Translations under genes and position numbers: made by a program
Shown here: positions 27,525 through 37,800 of the stretch, in pieces
Layout: every line of letters begins with the position of its first letter
How positions within the stretch are numbered: position 1 is the first letter of the stretch
Origin: an uncultured Ignavibacteriota bacterium
Lineage (GTDB): Bacteria > Bacteroidota > Ignavibacteria > UBA10030 > UBA8401
DNA length: 55,161 nt
Direction of reading: 5' to 3'
Assembly: GCA_903884005.1 (NCBI GenBank)
Contig: CAISDA010000011.1
Location: 1-55,161, forward strand
The notes under the pieces: model-generated
Databases searched by the model: none
Told to the model about the DNA's origin: nothing
The model's input: only the letters and a program-made list of their open reading frames with translations

Positions 27525-28043
27525 ATGAAGACCAAACTGCTTGTTCTGTTTGCTGCAGCCTTCACTCTGTCGGTGACGGCGGAAAATAAATTTGTCGGGG
27601 CCAACACCTGCGTGTGCCATGGCATGGAAAAACTTGGCAAGCAATTGGCCGTGTGGAAAACAACAAAACATGCGGACGCTTTCAATGTCCTGAAATCCGA
27701 CAAGGCTGCCGAATTCGCGACGGCGAAAGAGATCAAAGGCAGCCCGAGTGAAGCACCCGAGTGTCTGGAATGCCATACCACAGGGTATGGAAAGGAATCG
27801 GAAAAAACATTTAAAATGGACATGGGCGTCCAGTGTGAAGCCTGTCATGGGGCCGCATCGGCATACAAGCCCATACACAATAAGCCAGAGAATAAAGAAA
27901 AGGCTCTCGCGGCAGGATTAATAGTCGCCAAAGACGACGAAACACTCTGCAAAACCTGCCACACGCCCAAAATGCATGACATGAAAGAGTTCGATTTCAA
28001 AAAATCGTGGGATGTCATTAAACATCCGCGCCCGAAAGCGTAA
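27525..28043 (+). CDS. Cytochrome c554-like multihaem protein
   Basis: A 172-aa periplasmic protein with signal peptide (about 1-19) and the c554-family opening KFVGANTC followed by AVWKTTKHADAF. Three normal haem sites are present (CLECH, CEACH, CKTCH). The expected first site reads TCVCHG, with only one residue between the cysteines (CxCH), confirmed in the DNA (TGC GTG TGC CAT). AGGAG precedes the ATG. It lies 76 bases after the undecahaem gene and probably accepts electrons from that complex. Whether the CxCH site carries haem is unknown. Confidence 0.88.
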   Translation: MKTKLLVLFAAAFTLSVTAENKFVGANTCVCHGMEKLGKQLAVWKTTKHADAFNVLKSDKAAEFATAKEIKGSPSEAPECLECHTTGYGKESEKTFKMDMGVQCEACHGAASAYKPIHNKPENKEKALAAGLIVAKDDETLCKTCHTPKMHDMKEFDFKKSWDVIKHPRPKA

Positions 28044-28077
28044 CGATTGTCCGCACTCTAACCACCGTCCATGGTCT

Positions 28078-28112
28078 GCTTCGTCCCGATGTGTGTTCCA
28101 TCGGGACGAAGC
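28078..28112 (+). terminator. Strong hairpin after the cytochrome genes
   Basis: A perfect 14-bp stem (GCTTCGTCCCGATG, 28078-28091, with 28099-28112) with a 7-base loop, 34 bases after the stop. No T-run follows, so it is either a terminator needing a factor or an mRNA-stabilising structure. Confidence 0.5.
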
Positions 28113-28202
28113 GATGATCCTTCACAATGTGCCTAGGCACGATGACGCGTCCTCCACCAGACATGGTCGTTGTATTCTCCCACCTTTTGCTGGAGTGATG
28201 CA

Positions 28203-29549
28203 ATGAAAAAAAGTTTGTGGTTCCCCCTCCTCGCCGTGTTCCTGTTTGTTTGTATCCTTATCGCCAATATCTATGTTTTTTTTACCCGTGAATGGGAGTC
28301 GTCGTTTGCCCCTTCCTCCTACGCGACGCTCTACTACCCGCTCGACGTGCCGACAATACGCAGTTGGAAACTGGTGGAACGCGACCGCCTTCAACTGAAC
28401 CTTGCATGTGCGCAGCCTATAGCGGAATGGAAAATATTCACCGATGGCGCAAACCCCCAAACGTCCCTGGGAACGCTGCCGGCATTTCATATCGACACGA
28501 CATTCAGCGAATTGCATGTGTACCGGATTGTCCCCGTTCCTGAAAATGCCTGTCCGGCAATTGAGATCGGCATCCGCTTTTACTCGCGCGAATTCTATGC
28601 ATCGCTCGGCATGAAACACGTCGACGTCTACATCGTCCGGTCGAATGTGCCGTGCGGGATATTCGAACAATTTTCGGTTGCCGATTGGGTGGACGATTAT
28701 TCGTATGTGGGAGAGGAAGGCCTCGCCGCTGCTCGCCGCATCCTCAAGGAAGAAGTCGGCATCACCAGCGGAGACCCGACATTTGCCAAAATGGAAAAAT
28801 TGGTGCCGTATCTTCGTAAGAAACTCAAGGGATCGGGCGGCGTGCCCAAGGATGATGAACGGTGGATAAATCCATGGGTACTCTATAATGAAATGATCAA
28901 CGGAACGGGAAAAGGGTGGTGCACACAGAACGCCCAGGTCTATGTGTTTTGGGCGAACCAGGCAGGCATCCCCACACGGTTTGTGTTCAACGCACGAACG
29001 CAGGATAATACGATCGTGTATACTGGCCACGCGTTTGCCGAATCGTTCATTCGCGAACAGAGCCGATGGGCGTATGTCGACCTTTCGCAAGGCCAGATCT
29101 ACGTCACCAACAAACAGGGTGAAGTGCTCAATACGGCGGAATTATTCCAGCTCAATCAGCACAATGCATTCGACAGCACGCTGGCCAGGATCTATGTGGG
29201 AGAGGCATGGGCGGGACTACCGGGTGTGGCACGAACAGATACGGTGATCAGTGTACCGTTTGCTCTGTGCAACTCGGCGGTGCGGACCGAATTTACGGCG
29301 CATTCCATTTTCAAGTACAGACGGCCACCGAATGTGGAAGATGTACGGGAGATCTACACGGGCTTTTTCCGGGATCGCACGTTCCTTGTCGGCAACCTCG
29401 AGCGGTATTTTTTCAAACCTCAATTGGCGTATTCGTTCTACCCGACCGAAGGCGGACAGACATACCTCCTGCGTCGTGTGTTGCTCGCCGGCCTGCTTGC
29501 CAGTGTGCTGCTGTGCATCGGCGCACTGCGACGATCGAAGCGACAATAA
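28203..29549 (+). CDS. Membrane-bound transglutaminase-like protein
   Basis: A 448-aa protein. The ATG at 28203 (MKKSLWF) is used, with GGAG upstream. Membrane helices lie at the N-terminus (about 4-25) and near the C-terminus (about 423-441), placing the central part in the periplasm. The transglutaminase-like core has a catalytic triad: Cys in KGWCTQNAQ, His in TGHAFAE and Asp in AYVDLSQG. The N-terminal 200 residues look like a beta-rich accessory domain. Such proteins are usually peptidases or crosslinking enzymes acting on envelope proteins. Its substrate cannot be inferred. It appears to be transcribed alone or with the GH2 gene that follows after 81 bases. Confidence 0.8.
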   Translation: MKKSLWFPLLAVFLFVCILIANIYVFFTREWESSFAPSSYATLYYPLDVPTIRSWKLVERDRLQLNLACAQPIAEWKIFTDGANPQTSLGTLPAFHIDTTFSELHVYRIVPVPENACPAIEIGIRFYSREFYASLGMKHVDVYIVRSNVPCGIFEQFSVADWVDDYSYVGEEGLAAARRILKEEVGITSGDPTFAKMEKLVPYLRKKLKGSGGVPKDDERWINPWVLYNEMINGTGKGWCTQNAQVYVFWANQAGIPTRFVFNARTQDNTIVYTGHAFAESFIREQSRWAYVDLSQGQIYVTNKQGEVLNTAELFQLNQHNAFDSTLARIYVGEAWAGLPGVARTDTVISVPFALCNSAVRTEFTAHSIFKYRRPPNVEDVREIYTGFFRDRTFLVGNLERYFFKPQLAYSFYPTEGGQTYLLRRVLLAGLLASVLLCIGALRRSKRQ

Positions 29550-29564
29550 CTTATTGACGATGGA

Positions 29565-29594
29565 GGGCCGGTGCACGCGGTGTGACACCGGCCC
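29565..29594 (+). terminator. GC-rich hairpin between transglutaminase-like and GH2 genes
   Basis: GGGCCGGTG (29565-29573) pairs with CACCGGCCC (29586-29594). There is no T-run, so termination is uncertain and partial readthrough to the GH2 gene is possible. Confidence 0.4.
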
Positions 29595-29630
29595 GGCCAT
29601 CGATCGATGCCTGGAATCGACAACGCAGCC

Positions 29631-32474
29631 ATGAAAAAAAAACTGTCCCTCATCCTGTTCGTTCTTCTCTCGTACGTTTCGTTGCCCGCCGCAGAAAACA
29701 CGATCGGCCTGCAAGGGAAATGGCAATTCGCCATCGATTCGCTGGACCGGGGCGTTGGCGAACGATGGTATGCCCGGACATTCACAGAAACAGTGCGCCT
29801 TCCCGGCTCGATGACGGAAAATGGAAAAGGCAGCCCCGTCAGTGTATCAACGCATTGGACGGGCGATATTCTGGACTCGTCCTATTTCACGTCGCCGCGA
29901 TACGAAAAATATCGCAGGCCGGGCAGCATTAAAATTCCGTTCTGGCTGCAGCCCGATGCATACTATTGCGGGGCAGCGTGGTACAGAAAAAAAATCGTCA
30001 TCCCCTCAGAGTGGAAGGGCAGACCGGTCGAACTTTTTTTTGAACGCTGTCACTGGGAGTCGTCTGTATGGATCGACGATGCATTTGTCGGCACGCAAAA
30101 CGCGCTGAGCGCGCCTCATCGGTTCAACCTCACAGAAAAAATATCCCCGGGCACACACTATCTGACTGTCTGTGTCGACAACAGAATCAGAGACATCGAT
30201 CCCGGCGTGAATTCTTCAAGCCTCACCGATAACTCGCAGACGAACTGGAATGGGATCGTCGGCAGCATGTTCCTTTCCTGCGCGCAGAGCGTGTCCATCA
30301 GTTCGCTCCATGTCTTCCCGGACGTTCATCATGGGACCATACGCGTCGCTGTGGATATCGAAAACCATACATCGAACAATCAAACGATCGATCTCAGCAC
30401 GCAGGCTTCATGCGAACAATCGGTTCTGAGTATGCCATCGCCTGCTGCAATGAACAGGGCGGCCATTGTGCATCCCGGAAAAAATTCCATCGCATTCGAA
30501 TATGCAATGGGGAAGGATGCGCTCTTGTGGGATGAATTTTCTCCTTCTCTGTATACGCTGACGTGTACGGTGTCTGCCCGCGGCCGGCATGATGTGAAGC
30601 AAACGATGTTCGGGATGAGAACGCTGGGAGTGCGGAACACTCAAATCACCATCAACGAGAGAGTGATGTTCCTGCGAGGCACACTCGAATGCGCCATTTT
30701 TCCGCGAACAGGATATCCTTCAACCGATGTCGGCTGGTGGACGCGCATATTCACGACGTGCAAGCAGTACGGGCTCAATCACATGCGGTTCCACTCATGG
30801 TGCCCTCCCGAAGCGGCATTCACCGCTGCCGACAGGCTCGGACTCTACCTGTATGTCGAATGCTCGTCGTGGGCGAATCCGGGCACATCCATTGGCGGCG
30901 GCAAACCGATCGATCGCTATATCATGGATGAAAGCCGGAGGATCGTGGACGCATACGGCGATCATCCGTCCTTCTGTTTCCTTGCCTACGGCAATGAACC
31001 ATCCGGCGCCCGATTGAGAGAGTATCTCACAGACTTTGTGGAATACTGGAAGAAGCGTGATGACCGGCGGCTGTACTCGGGCGCGTCTGGATGGCCCGTT
31101 TCGGACTCCAGCGATTTTCACGTTTCTTATAAACCGCGCATCCAGCACTGGGCCGAGGGACTCAAGAGCATTCTCAATAGCCAGGCACCGAGCACGTCAT
31201 ACGACTGGAGCTCGTATATCCAGCAATATAAAGTCCCCGTCGTCAGTCATGAGATCGGGGAATGGTGCGCGTATCCGTATTTCGACGCGATTCAAAAATA
31301 CGACGGCGTGCTTCACGCGAAGAACCTGGAGATTTTCCAGGAGAGTTTGGCCGACAGCGGCATGGGACCCCTGGCAAAAAAATTTCTTGACGCTTCCGGC
31401 AAATTGCAGGTGCTGTGTTACAAAGCGGATATCGAGGCCGCGCTGCGGACAAAAAATATGGGCGGCTTCCAGCTGCTCGACCTTCATGATTTTCCCGGAC
31501 AGGGATCCGGGCTGGTCGGCGTCCTCGACCCATTCTGGGAATCGAAAGGATATGTGACGCCTCCCGAATATCGGCAGTTCTGCAATACCACCGTCCCGCT
31601 CGCGCGGATGACTAAATTTATCTATACAACCGCTGAAGAATTTACCGCAACGGTCGAAGTCGCCCATTTCGGACCGGAACCACTCGCACTCGTCGTGCCC
31701 TCGTGGCAAGTGACGGATACTTCCGGCGCAGTTGTCGCTCATGGTGAATTCCAAAAGACAGACATACCTCGTGGCAATGGATTCACTCTCGGCACGATTC
31801 GTCATTCCCTCGCTTCAGTACCGTCTCCTGCAATGTACACACTGGAAGTCAGCGTCGGTGCATTCACCAACCGGTGGGATTTTTGGGTGTATCCGTCCCG
31901 CACGACGGACCCGCTTCTCGGATATCCTGTTCGGGTCGTGCGGCGATGGGATGATTCAACGATGGAGTTTCTCACGAACGGCGGCGCTGTCCTGTTCACA
32001 CCCGCAAAAGGAACCATCAAAAAAGAATATGGCGGCGATATCTCCGTGGGGTTTTCAAGCATTTTTTGGAACACCGCATGGACGTCGAAACAACCGCCCC
32101 ACACGCTCGGCATACTGTGCGACCCCCGGCATCCGTTGTTTCGTGAATTTCCGACACAGTACCATAGCAATTACCAATGGTGGGATGCCATGAGTCATTC
32201 CAATGCCATTCAATTGAGCACACTCGGCTGCAATATCGAGCCGTTGGTGAGAGTCATCGACGATTGGTTTACGAACCGGCCGCTGGGATTGATCGTTGAG
32301 GCGAAAGTGGGGAAGGGAAAACTAATTCTCTCCGGCATTGATCTCCTGACCGATATTGAAAAACGGGCGGAGGCGAGGCAACTGACGAACAGCATTCTAG
32401 AGTATATGCGAAGCGGTGCGTTCAAGCCGGTGCAGGTGATCGATCCGCGCACACTCGAAGCGTTGTGCAAGTAG
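29631..32474 (+). CDS. Secreted glycoside hydrolase family 2 protein
   Basis: A 947-aa enzyme starting at 29631 (MKKKLSLILF), giving a clean signal peptide (about 1-20); an upstream in-frame ATG at 29607 would only add charged residues. A jelly-roll sugar-binding domain (about 25-215), an Ig-like domain (about 220-325) and a TIM barrel (about 330-640) match GH2. The likely acid/base Glu is in FLAYGNEPSG and the nucleophile Glu in VSHEIGEWCAYP. About 300 C-terminal residues form further beta-rich domains. It has no T9SS tail, so it probably acts in the periplasm. Substrate could be a beta-galactoside, mannoside or glucuronide; the long active-site loops prevent a call. Confidence 0.85.
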   Translation: MKKKLSLILFVLLSYVSLPAAENTIGLQGKWQFAIDSLDRGVGERWYARTFTETVRLPGSMTENGKGSPVSVSTHWTGDILDSSYFTSPRYEKYRRPGSIKIPFWLQPDAYYCGAAWYRKKIVIPSEWKGRPVELFFERCHWESSVWIDDAFVGTQNALSAPHRFNLTEKISPGTHYLTVCVDNRIRDIDPGVNSSSLTDNSQTNWNGIVGSMFLSCAQSVSISSLHVFPDVHHGTIRVAVDIENHTSNNQTIDLSTQASCEQSVLSMPSPAAMNRAAIVHPGKNSIAFEYAMGKDALLWDEFSPSLYTLTCTVSARGRHDVKQTMFGMRTLGVRNTQITINERVMFLRGTLECAIFPRTGYPSTDVGWWTRIFTTCKQYGLNHMRFHSWCPPEAAFTAADRLGLYLYVECSSWANPGTSIGGGKPIDRYIMDESRRIVDAYGDHPSFCFLAYGNEPSGARLREYLTDFVEYWKKRDDRRLYSGASGWPVSDSSDFHVSYKPRIQHWAEGLKSILNSQAPSTSYDWSSYIQQYKVPVVSHEIGEWCAYPYFDAIQKYDGVLHAKNLEIFQESLADSGMGPLAKKFLDASGKLQVLCYKADIEAALRTKNMGGFQLLDLHDFPGQGSGLVGVLDPFWESKGYVTPPEYRQFCNTTVPLARMTKFIYTTAEEFTATVEVAHFGPEPLALVVPSWQVTDTSGAVVAHGEFQKTDIPRGNGFTLGTIRHSLASVPSPAMYTLEVSVGAFTNRWDFWVYPSRTTDPLLGYPVRVVRRWDDSTMEFLTNGGAVLFTPAKGTIKKEYGGDISVGFSSIFWNTAWTSKQPPHTLGILCDPRHPLFREFPTQYHSNYQWWDAMSHSNAIQLSTLGCNIEPLVRVIDDWFTNRPLGLIVEAKVGKGKLILSGIDLLTDIEKRAEARQLTNSILEYMRSGAFKPVQVIDPRTLEALCK

Positions 32475-32523
32475 TCATTATTCTTTTAAGAGAGTGACTC
32501 AGCCTAAGCATCATCCGCGCAGT

Positions 32524-32661
32524 GTAGGACGAGTGGTTAGCTCGCCCAGGGCGAGCGGTTAACTCGCGCTGCTATGAAAATAATCGGCGGCATATATGGT
32601 GCGTGTAGGGCGAGCTGTTAACTCGCCCGGCTATGAATATAATCGGCGGCATATGCGGTGC
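32524..32661. repeat. Cluster of REP-like palindromes with 32-bp direct repeats
   Basis: Three related palindromes built on the pattern GGGCGAGnnGTTAnCTCGCCC lie at 32524-32547, 32548-32569 and 32605-32628. Two imperfect 32-bp direct repeats containing ATAATCGGCGGCATAT lie at 32571-32602 and 32630-32661. A fourth palindrome of the same family is at 39506-39529. The layout suggests a repetitive extragenic element that has duplicated in place. Confidence 0.75.
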
Positions 32662-32685
32662 TAGGTATTCAGCAGCCTCAGCCAA

Positions 32686-32718
32686 GGGGGAGAGGGGAAT
32701 TTTTTTCCCCCTCTCCCC
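32686..32718. terminator. Bidirectional terminator between convergent genes
   Basis: A G-rich arm (GGGGGAGAGGGGAA) and a C-rich arm (TTCCCCCTCTCCCC) pair nearly perfectly around a T-run. The position between the GH2 gene (plus) and the T9SS protein gene (minus) fits termination in both directions. Confidence 0.7.
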
Positions 32719-32761
32719 GAGGTCATTCTGGTCCACTATTTTAAGTTTGTATCATATGATG

Positions 32762-34483
32762 CTATTTCAACAGCAGCATTCTTTTCGTGCCGGTCATGGT
32801 TGTTCCATTCTGCAACTGGACATTCAACCGATACATATACATGCCCGTGGCCGCCATGGAGGCATCCCACACAACAGAATGATTGCCGGCGTCTAGAGGA
32901 CCCTGCAACAATTCTGCGACCTTGTTTCCAAGCACGTCGAATACCGTCATCGTCACAATTCCGCTCATCGGCATCTGGAAACCGATCGTCGTCGAGGGAT
33001 TGAAAGGATTCGGATAGTTTTGGCCAAGGGCAAACTCCTGGGGCAGGCGCTCGTTTGTCTGCACTCCCGTCAGCGCCGTCTTCAGCGTATCATACTCGCG
33101 TGTCGTCATGGACCACGATGCTGCCGTGTGCGGGGGAGAGATCATGAGGATCTCCTCGTTTCCATTTTCAAACCAGATAATGTTGCCCGCGTAATCCACC
33201 GTCATGTCGGCTGTTGCGCTCACGTTGCCGCCGGCGCTTGGCGGCGTCACACTGGTGAGGCGGAAGATCTGTTTCGCCTCCATGAAGCTGTCCAACATGG
33301 TCAGCATGTGAATGCCGATGGTTGTCGAATCCGAACTCAGCCCTCCGCGCATCGCAACATATAACGTATCGTCCGAGGCGGATGCCGGATTCGGTCCGTG
33401 CAGCAGAGCCAACCCGATTGGCTGTCCTGTCGGGTATGCGTTCGAGAACGTAGCACTTGCCCTCCGCACGGGAAGTGTTCCGCTGACGTCGTACCGCTCT
33501 ACAAAACCAGGAACCGTGCTTAATGACGTCCCCGAACGAAGCGCCACGATCAGGAATCCCTCATCATCCACGATGACATCCTTGACGTAAATGCCCAGCG
33601 ATGCCGCAAGCACAAGCGGTTTCCGCAGCGTATCATCGGTCCCGATATCAGCCCGGTAGACCATTGTATCGGCGGCGATGTAGATCTTCGTCGATGCACC
33701 AGATCCCGTCACCGCTACTCCGCGCGGATTTGATATGGAGCGAACAATGATCTTGGGCGCCGAAGAATCGGTATCCATGCGGTACACATTGCCGCCCAAC
33801 CCGTTCCCAGAAAAATAGATCCGCCCCTGCAGGTCGGTCGTGGCATGCCAGGGTGAAAGTCCGCCGTAATCGAATGTTCCTCCTGCCGTCGTGCCGAGCG
33901 AAGGAACGAGGATCGGGTTCGTCGCCTTCGTGCCCTCGAACGATCCATCGGCGGTCATTCGGAATATTCCGGTGAGATATCCGTTAGGGTCCGTGTCCGC
34001 GTTGGCTCCGTAGAGATAACCGAACCCCGGCGTCATTTGATTTCGGTTTGCATCAACACCGCGCGAGTAGATCCCCCTGCCTCCGCCGAGCGCCGTCCCC
34101 GTCTGTATCCATTTAAACATCGAGTAGTTGGTGGAGGACAGCGGTCTCTGGCTAGCCGTGATTGAAACGATATACTTCTTGGCTGCAGCAGACCCGGTTC
34201 CATCCCAGGTCAGCGTGTGGGCGCCGCTGCGCTGCGCTCCCGCATTGATCGTCTGGATCACGGTGTTCGTTGCCGCATCCATGATCTTCACCACGACCGC
34301 GCTTGCCGTATCATTCAATACGTAGGAGATGGCGGCCGGTGTGCCGTCGTTAAACTTGCCGTCAAACGGTTTCCCATCCGGATTCGTCAAACGTACTCGT
34401 GAAGCAAAGACGTCGGCAAACGCTGAAGATACCGACAGGACAAGGATGAACAGAAGTGCGGCGAAAATGGAGGAAAAACGCAT
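32762..34483 (-). CDS. T9SS-exported propeller-like protein
   Basis: A 573-aa protein with signal peptide (about 1-23), an N-terminal FlgD-Ig-like domain (about 30-115, including GAHTLTWDGTGSAAAK), a central region of repeated beta blades (about 120-470, NHL/propeller-like with segments such as GRIYFSGNG and DDEGFLIVA) and a T9SS type A sorting domain (about 490-573). The last starts FALGQNYPNPFNPSTTI and ends RMLLLK. It is expected at the cell surface. No catalytic residues stand out, so a binding role is likelier than enzymatic. AAAGGAG lies before the ATG, and a good promoter lies about 90 bases upstream. Confidence 0.85.
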   Translation of the reverse strand: MRFSSIFAALLFILVLSVSSAFADVFASRVRLTNPDGKPFDGKFNDGTPAAISYVLNDTASAVVVKIMDAATNTVIQTINAGAQRSGAHTLTWDGTGSAAAKKYIVSITASQRPLSSTNYSMFKWIQTGTALGGGRGIYSRGVDANRNQMTPGFGYLYGANADTDPNGYLTGIFRMTADGSFEGTKATNPILVPSLGTTAGGTFDYGGLSPWHATTDLQGRIYFSGNGLGGNVYRMDTDSSAPKIIVRSISNPRGVAVTGSGASTKIYIAADTMVYRADIGTDDTLRKPLVLAASLGIYVKDVIVDDEGFLIVALRSGTSLSTVPGFVERYDVSGTLPVRRASATFSNAYPTGQPIGLALLHGPNPASASDDTLYVAMRGGLSSDSTTIGIHMLTMLDSFMEAKQIFRLTSVTPPSAGGNVSATADMTVDYAGNIIWFENGNEEILMISPPHTAASWSMTTREYDTLKTALTGVQTNERLPQEFALGQNYPNPFNPSTTIGFQMPMSGIVTMTVFDVLGNKVAELLQGPLDAGNHSVVWDASMAATGMYMYRLNVQLQNGTTMTGTKRMLLLK

Positions 34484-34575
34484 AAAAATGCTCCTTTGTG
34501 GATTGATGCTGTGAATGTCCCTGCGCAGCGACGTGAATCAGCAAATAAGAGTAAATTGTATGAATTCAATAATTC

Positions 34576-34604
34576 AATCTATATATTTTTGCAGGTTTTG
34601 TCAA
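34576..34604 (-). promoter_or_regulatory. Promoter of the T9SS propeller-like gene
   Basis: On the minus strand, TTGACA (34604-34599), a 17-base spacer and TAGATT (34581-34576). Transcription would begin near 34569, giving a leader of about 86 nt. Confidence 0.5.
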
Positions 34605-34738
34605 GGTAATTTGTACAGGTGAACGTGGTATATAACTACAACGCGGCCATCGATAGGCATGGCAGCCGTCACGGCGTGCACTGAGTCCATGAATTGTCAA
34701 CTTAACGGTTGATATCGCTGGAAAAATGTATCATATTT

Positions 34739-34751
34739 AATGATAATCATT
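34739..34751. promoter_or_regulatory. Palindrome resembling a Fur-box core
   Basis: AATGATAATCATT is a 13-bp palindrome matching the core of the Fur consensus (GATAATGATAATCATTATC), 117 bases before the peptidase start. The outer hexamers are poorly matched, so a different repressor or chance is possible. The rest of 34605-34867 is AT-rich and holds no gene I can support. Confidence 0.3.
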
Positions 34752-34867
34752 CGAATTCTTTGCACAACGCTTTCGTCTATGATCTGCCGCCAAAGTCAAC
34801 ACCGACTCTCAATTGAAGAATATGAGAAACCGAATCAGGGCACACTTTCTATATTAAGGAGAAACCA

Positions 34868-37800
34868 ATGCGTCGCGTTACCGCTCTCGTCATCCTTGTT
34901 GTTGCATCCGCCTTCGTCTCGCTCGCCGGAACGACAATTCATCATTCATTGTACGTGGTGGTCGACCCTGCCAACCATACACTCTCGGCGGTCGACACCG
35001 TCACGATCCCTGCAGCGCAGGTAAAAGAGAAAGTGACGTTTCTTCTCAATGATCATTTGAAGGTCACATCTCTGACACCCGGTGTGAAGGTGTCTATCGA
35101 AAAGAAGAAGGTCCATGGCGCCGATGTTGGAATGGACCGCGAGGAATACGACAGTTCCGCCATCCTCAGCCAGAACCTCTATGCAGTGAAATTTTCCACG
35201 AAGGCATCCGGCGACATCACGTTCGCTGTGAGCTACAAGGGTGTTATCAACTTCGAGGTCAAACAGCAGGGTGCGGAATATGCCCGCGGGTTCGGTGAAA
35301 CACCCGGTATCATCGCGGAAAAAGGAGTGTATCTCGCGGGGTCAACATATTGGGTGCCCCGATTCAATAATGAATGGATCAGCTTCGATCTTACCTCGTC
35401 CATCGCGCAGCCTTGGAGCGTGGTAAGCCAGGGGAAACGGACGCTCAATACCGTCTCGAAAGGCATGCAAACGTCCCGGTGGAGTTCTCCGGAACCGATG
35501 GAAGAGGTGTTTTTGATCGGCGCTAAATTCACGGAATATCACGTGGCTGCTGGCGCGGTTGACGTGATGGCTTTCCTGCGCACGCCGGACGAGGCGCTCG
35601 CCAATAAATATCTCGAGGCGACATCGCAATATCTCGAAATGTACAGGAAGCTCGTCGGCCCGTATCCGTTTACGAAATTTGCGCTGGTTGAAAATTTCTG
35701 GGAAACCGGGTACGGCATGCCGTCCTTCACGCTGCTTGGCGAACAGGTCATCCGATTCCCGTTCATTCTCAACTCGTCGTATCCCCATGAACTGCTGCAC
35801 AATTACTGGGGTAACTCGGCCTATGTCGATTTTAAGACAGGCAACTGGTGCGAAGGCCTCACCGCGTATATGGCCGACCATCTTGTGGCCGAGCAGCGCG
35901 GACAGGCGGACGAATACCGGAGAACCACGCTTCAAAAATTTACGGATTACGTGACGCCGTCGAATGACTTTCCGCTGAAAAAATTTCTTTCCCGCACCAG
36001 CCCGTCCACCGAAGCGATCGGGTACGGAAAAAATATGATGCTGTGGAATATGCTGCGAGAGCAGGTCGGCGACGACCTGTTCGTGCGCAGTTTCCAAAAA
36101 TTTTATCGCGACAACAAATATAAGGCCGCATCGTATGCCGACATCCGCGCGGCATTCGAGTCCGTGACCGGGAAAGATTTCAAGCATTTTTTCGACCAAT
36201 GGGTCGAACGGAAGGGCGCGCCCGAATTACGCATCGATCATGTCTCGGCAGTGAACGATTCCGTGAACCATGTCGTCACATTCACGCTCACACAGCTTCA
36301 GGCCGATGACGCGTTCGTGCTCGATGTCCCGATCGCCGTCTCGTATGCAAAAAGCGTCGACATGAAAAAAGTGACGATGACGCAAAAAAAACAAACGTAC
36401 GAAGTGGCCTGCTCCGAAGCGCCGCTGCTTGTGCAGGTCGATCCTCAATTCCAGCTCTTCCGAACATTGCATTTCAACGAGATCCCTCCGTCGTTCTCCA
36501 AAATATTGGGCGCGGCAGAATTGCTCATTGTCCTGCCATCGAAGGCGGCGCCTGAGCGTCTCGCGTCGTATAAAGAATTGGCTGCCATCTGGGCCGGCGA
36601 CAGCTCCAAAAAAATGACGACAGTACTCGACTCCGTTATTACAGGCCTTCCGTCCGATAAAAGCGTCTGGGTGCTGGGCAGTGAAAATTCGTTTGCATCG
36701 GTTGTGCAGCAGGGTGTAAAGATCTACGACGCCGAACTGACACACGAATCCGCCCGGTTCGGAAAATCTGTCTTCGCGCTCACAAACAGCAGCGTTGTCG
36801 TGGCGGTGCGTCATCCGGCCAATCCGGCGGCAGCCGTTGTGTATGTGTCCGTCGACAAAAAAGAAGCCATTGCCGGACTCGCGCGAAAACTTCCTCACTA
36901 TGGCAAGTACAGCTATCTTGTCTTCGAAGGAAATGAACCGACGAATACGGGAAAGGGCGAATGGACGGCTGCGAATTCACCATTGACGGCAGCGATCGTG
37001 GCATCGCCTGCGCAGGTGGCGACGACGCTTCCGAGACGCAAAGCGCTTGCCACGCTCGACCCCGTGTTCTCTTCCGATCGTATGATGAAAACAGTCGAAT
37101 ATCTCGCGAGCGATGAGCTTGCCGGACGGGGTGTCGGCACGCCCGGCATTGACAAAGCGGCGGCATACATTACAGAGCGATTTAAAAAAGCGGGCCTGCT
37201 CCCCGGCGCCGACGACAGCACATTCTTCCAAAGGTGGGATGACGTCGTCGATGCACAGGGAACGAAAGCGCCCGTGAAGAATATCGTGGGCATCATCCCC
37301 GGTACCAATCCCGCGTTGAAAGACCAAACCGTCGTCGTCAGCGCTCACTACGATCATCTCGGCATGGGATGGCCCGGTGTGACCGAGGAAAACAAAGGGA
37401 AGATCCATTATGGTGCAGACGATAACGCCAGCGGCGTTGCCGTGATGCTGGAACTGGCCGAGTTGATGGGGAAAACACTGAAGCCGCAGAGGACAGTGGT
37501 GTTCGTGGCGTTTACCTCGGAAGAGAGCGGACTGCTGGGCTCCAAATATTATGTGAAGAACACGAAACGGTTCCCCGCCGGCAAGGCGATCGCCGACCTC
37601 AATTTCGACGCTGTCGGACGTCTCGGCTCCAACAAACTATACGTGTTGAGCGGATCGAGCGCGCGCGAATGGAAATTTATTTTCATGGGGGCAAGCTATG
37701 TGACAGGCGTTGAAACGGATGTCGTCACGCAGGATCTGGATGCGAGCGACCAGCGGAGCTTCATCGATGCCGGCATTCCGGGCGTGCAATTTTTCGGAGG

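Noticed and set aside
28122-29090. Minus-strand open frame overlapping the transglutaminase-like gene
   Set aside because: Antisense of a recognised catalytic domain; no motif of its own.
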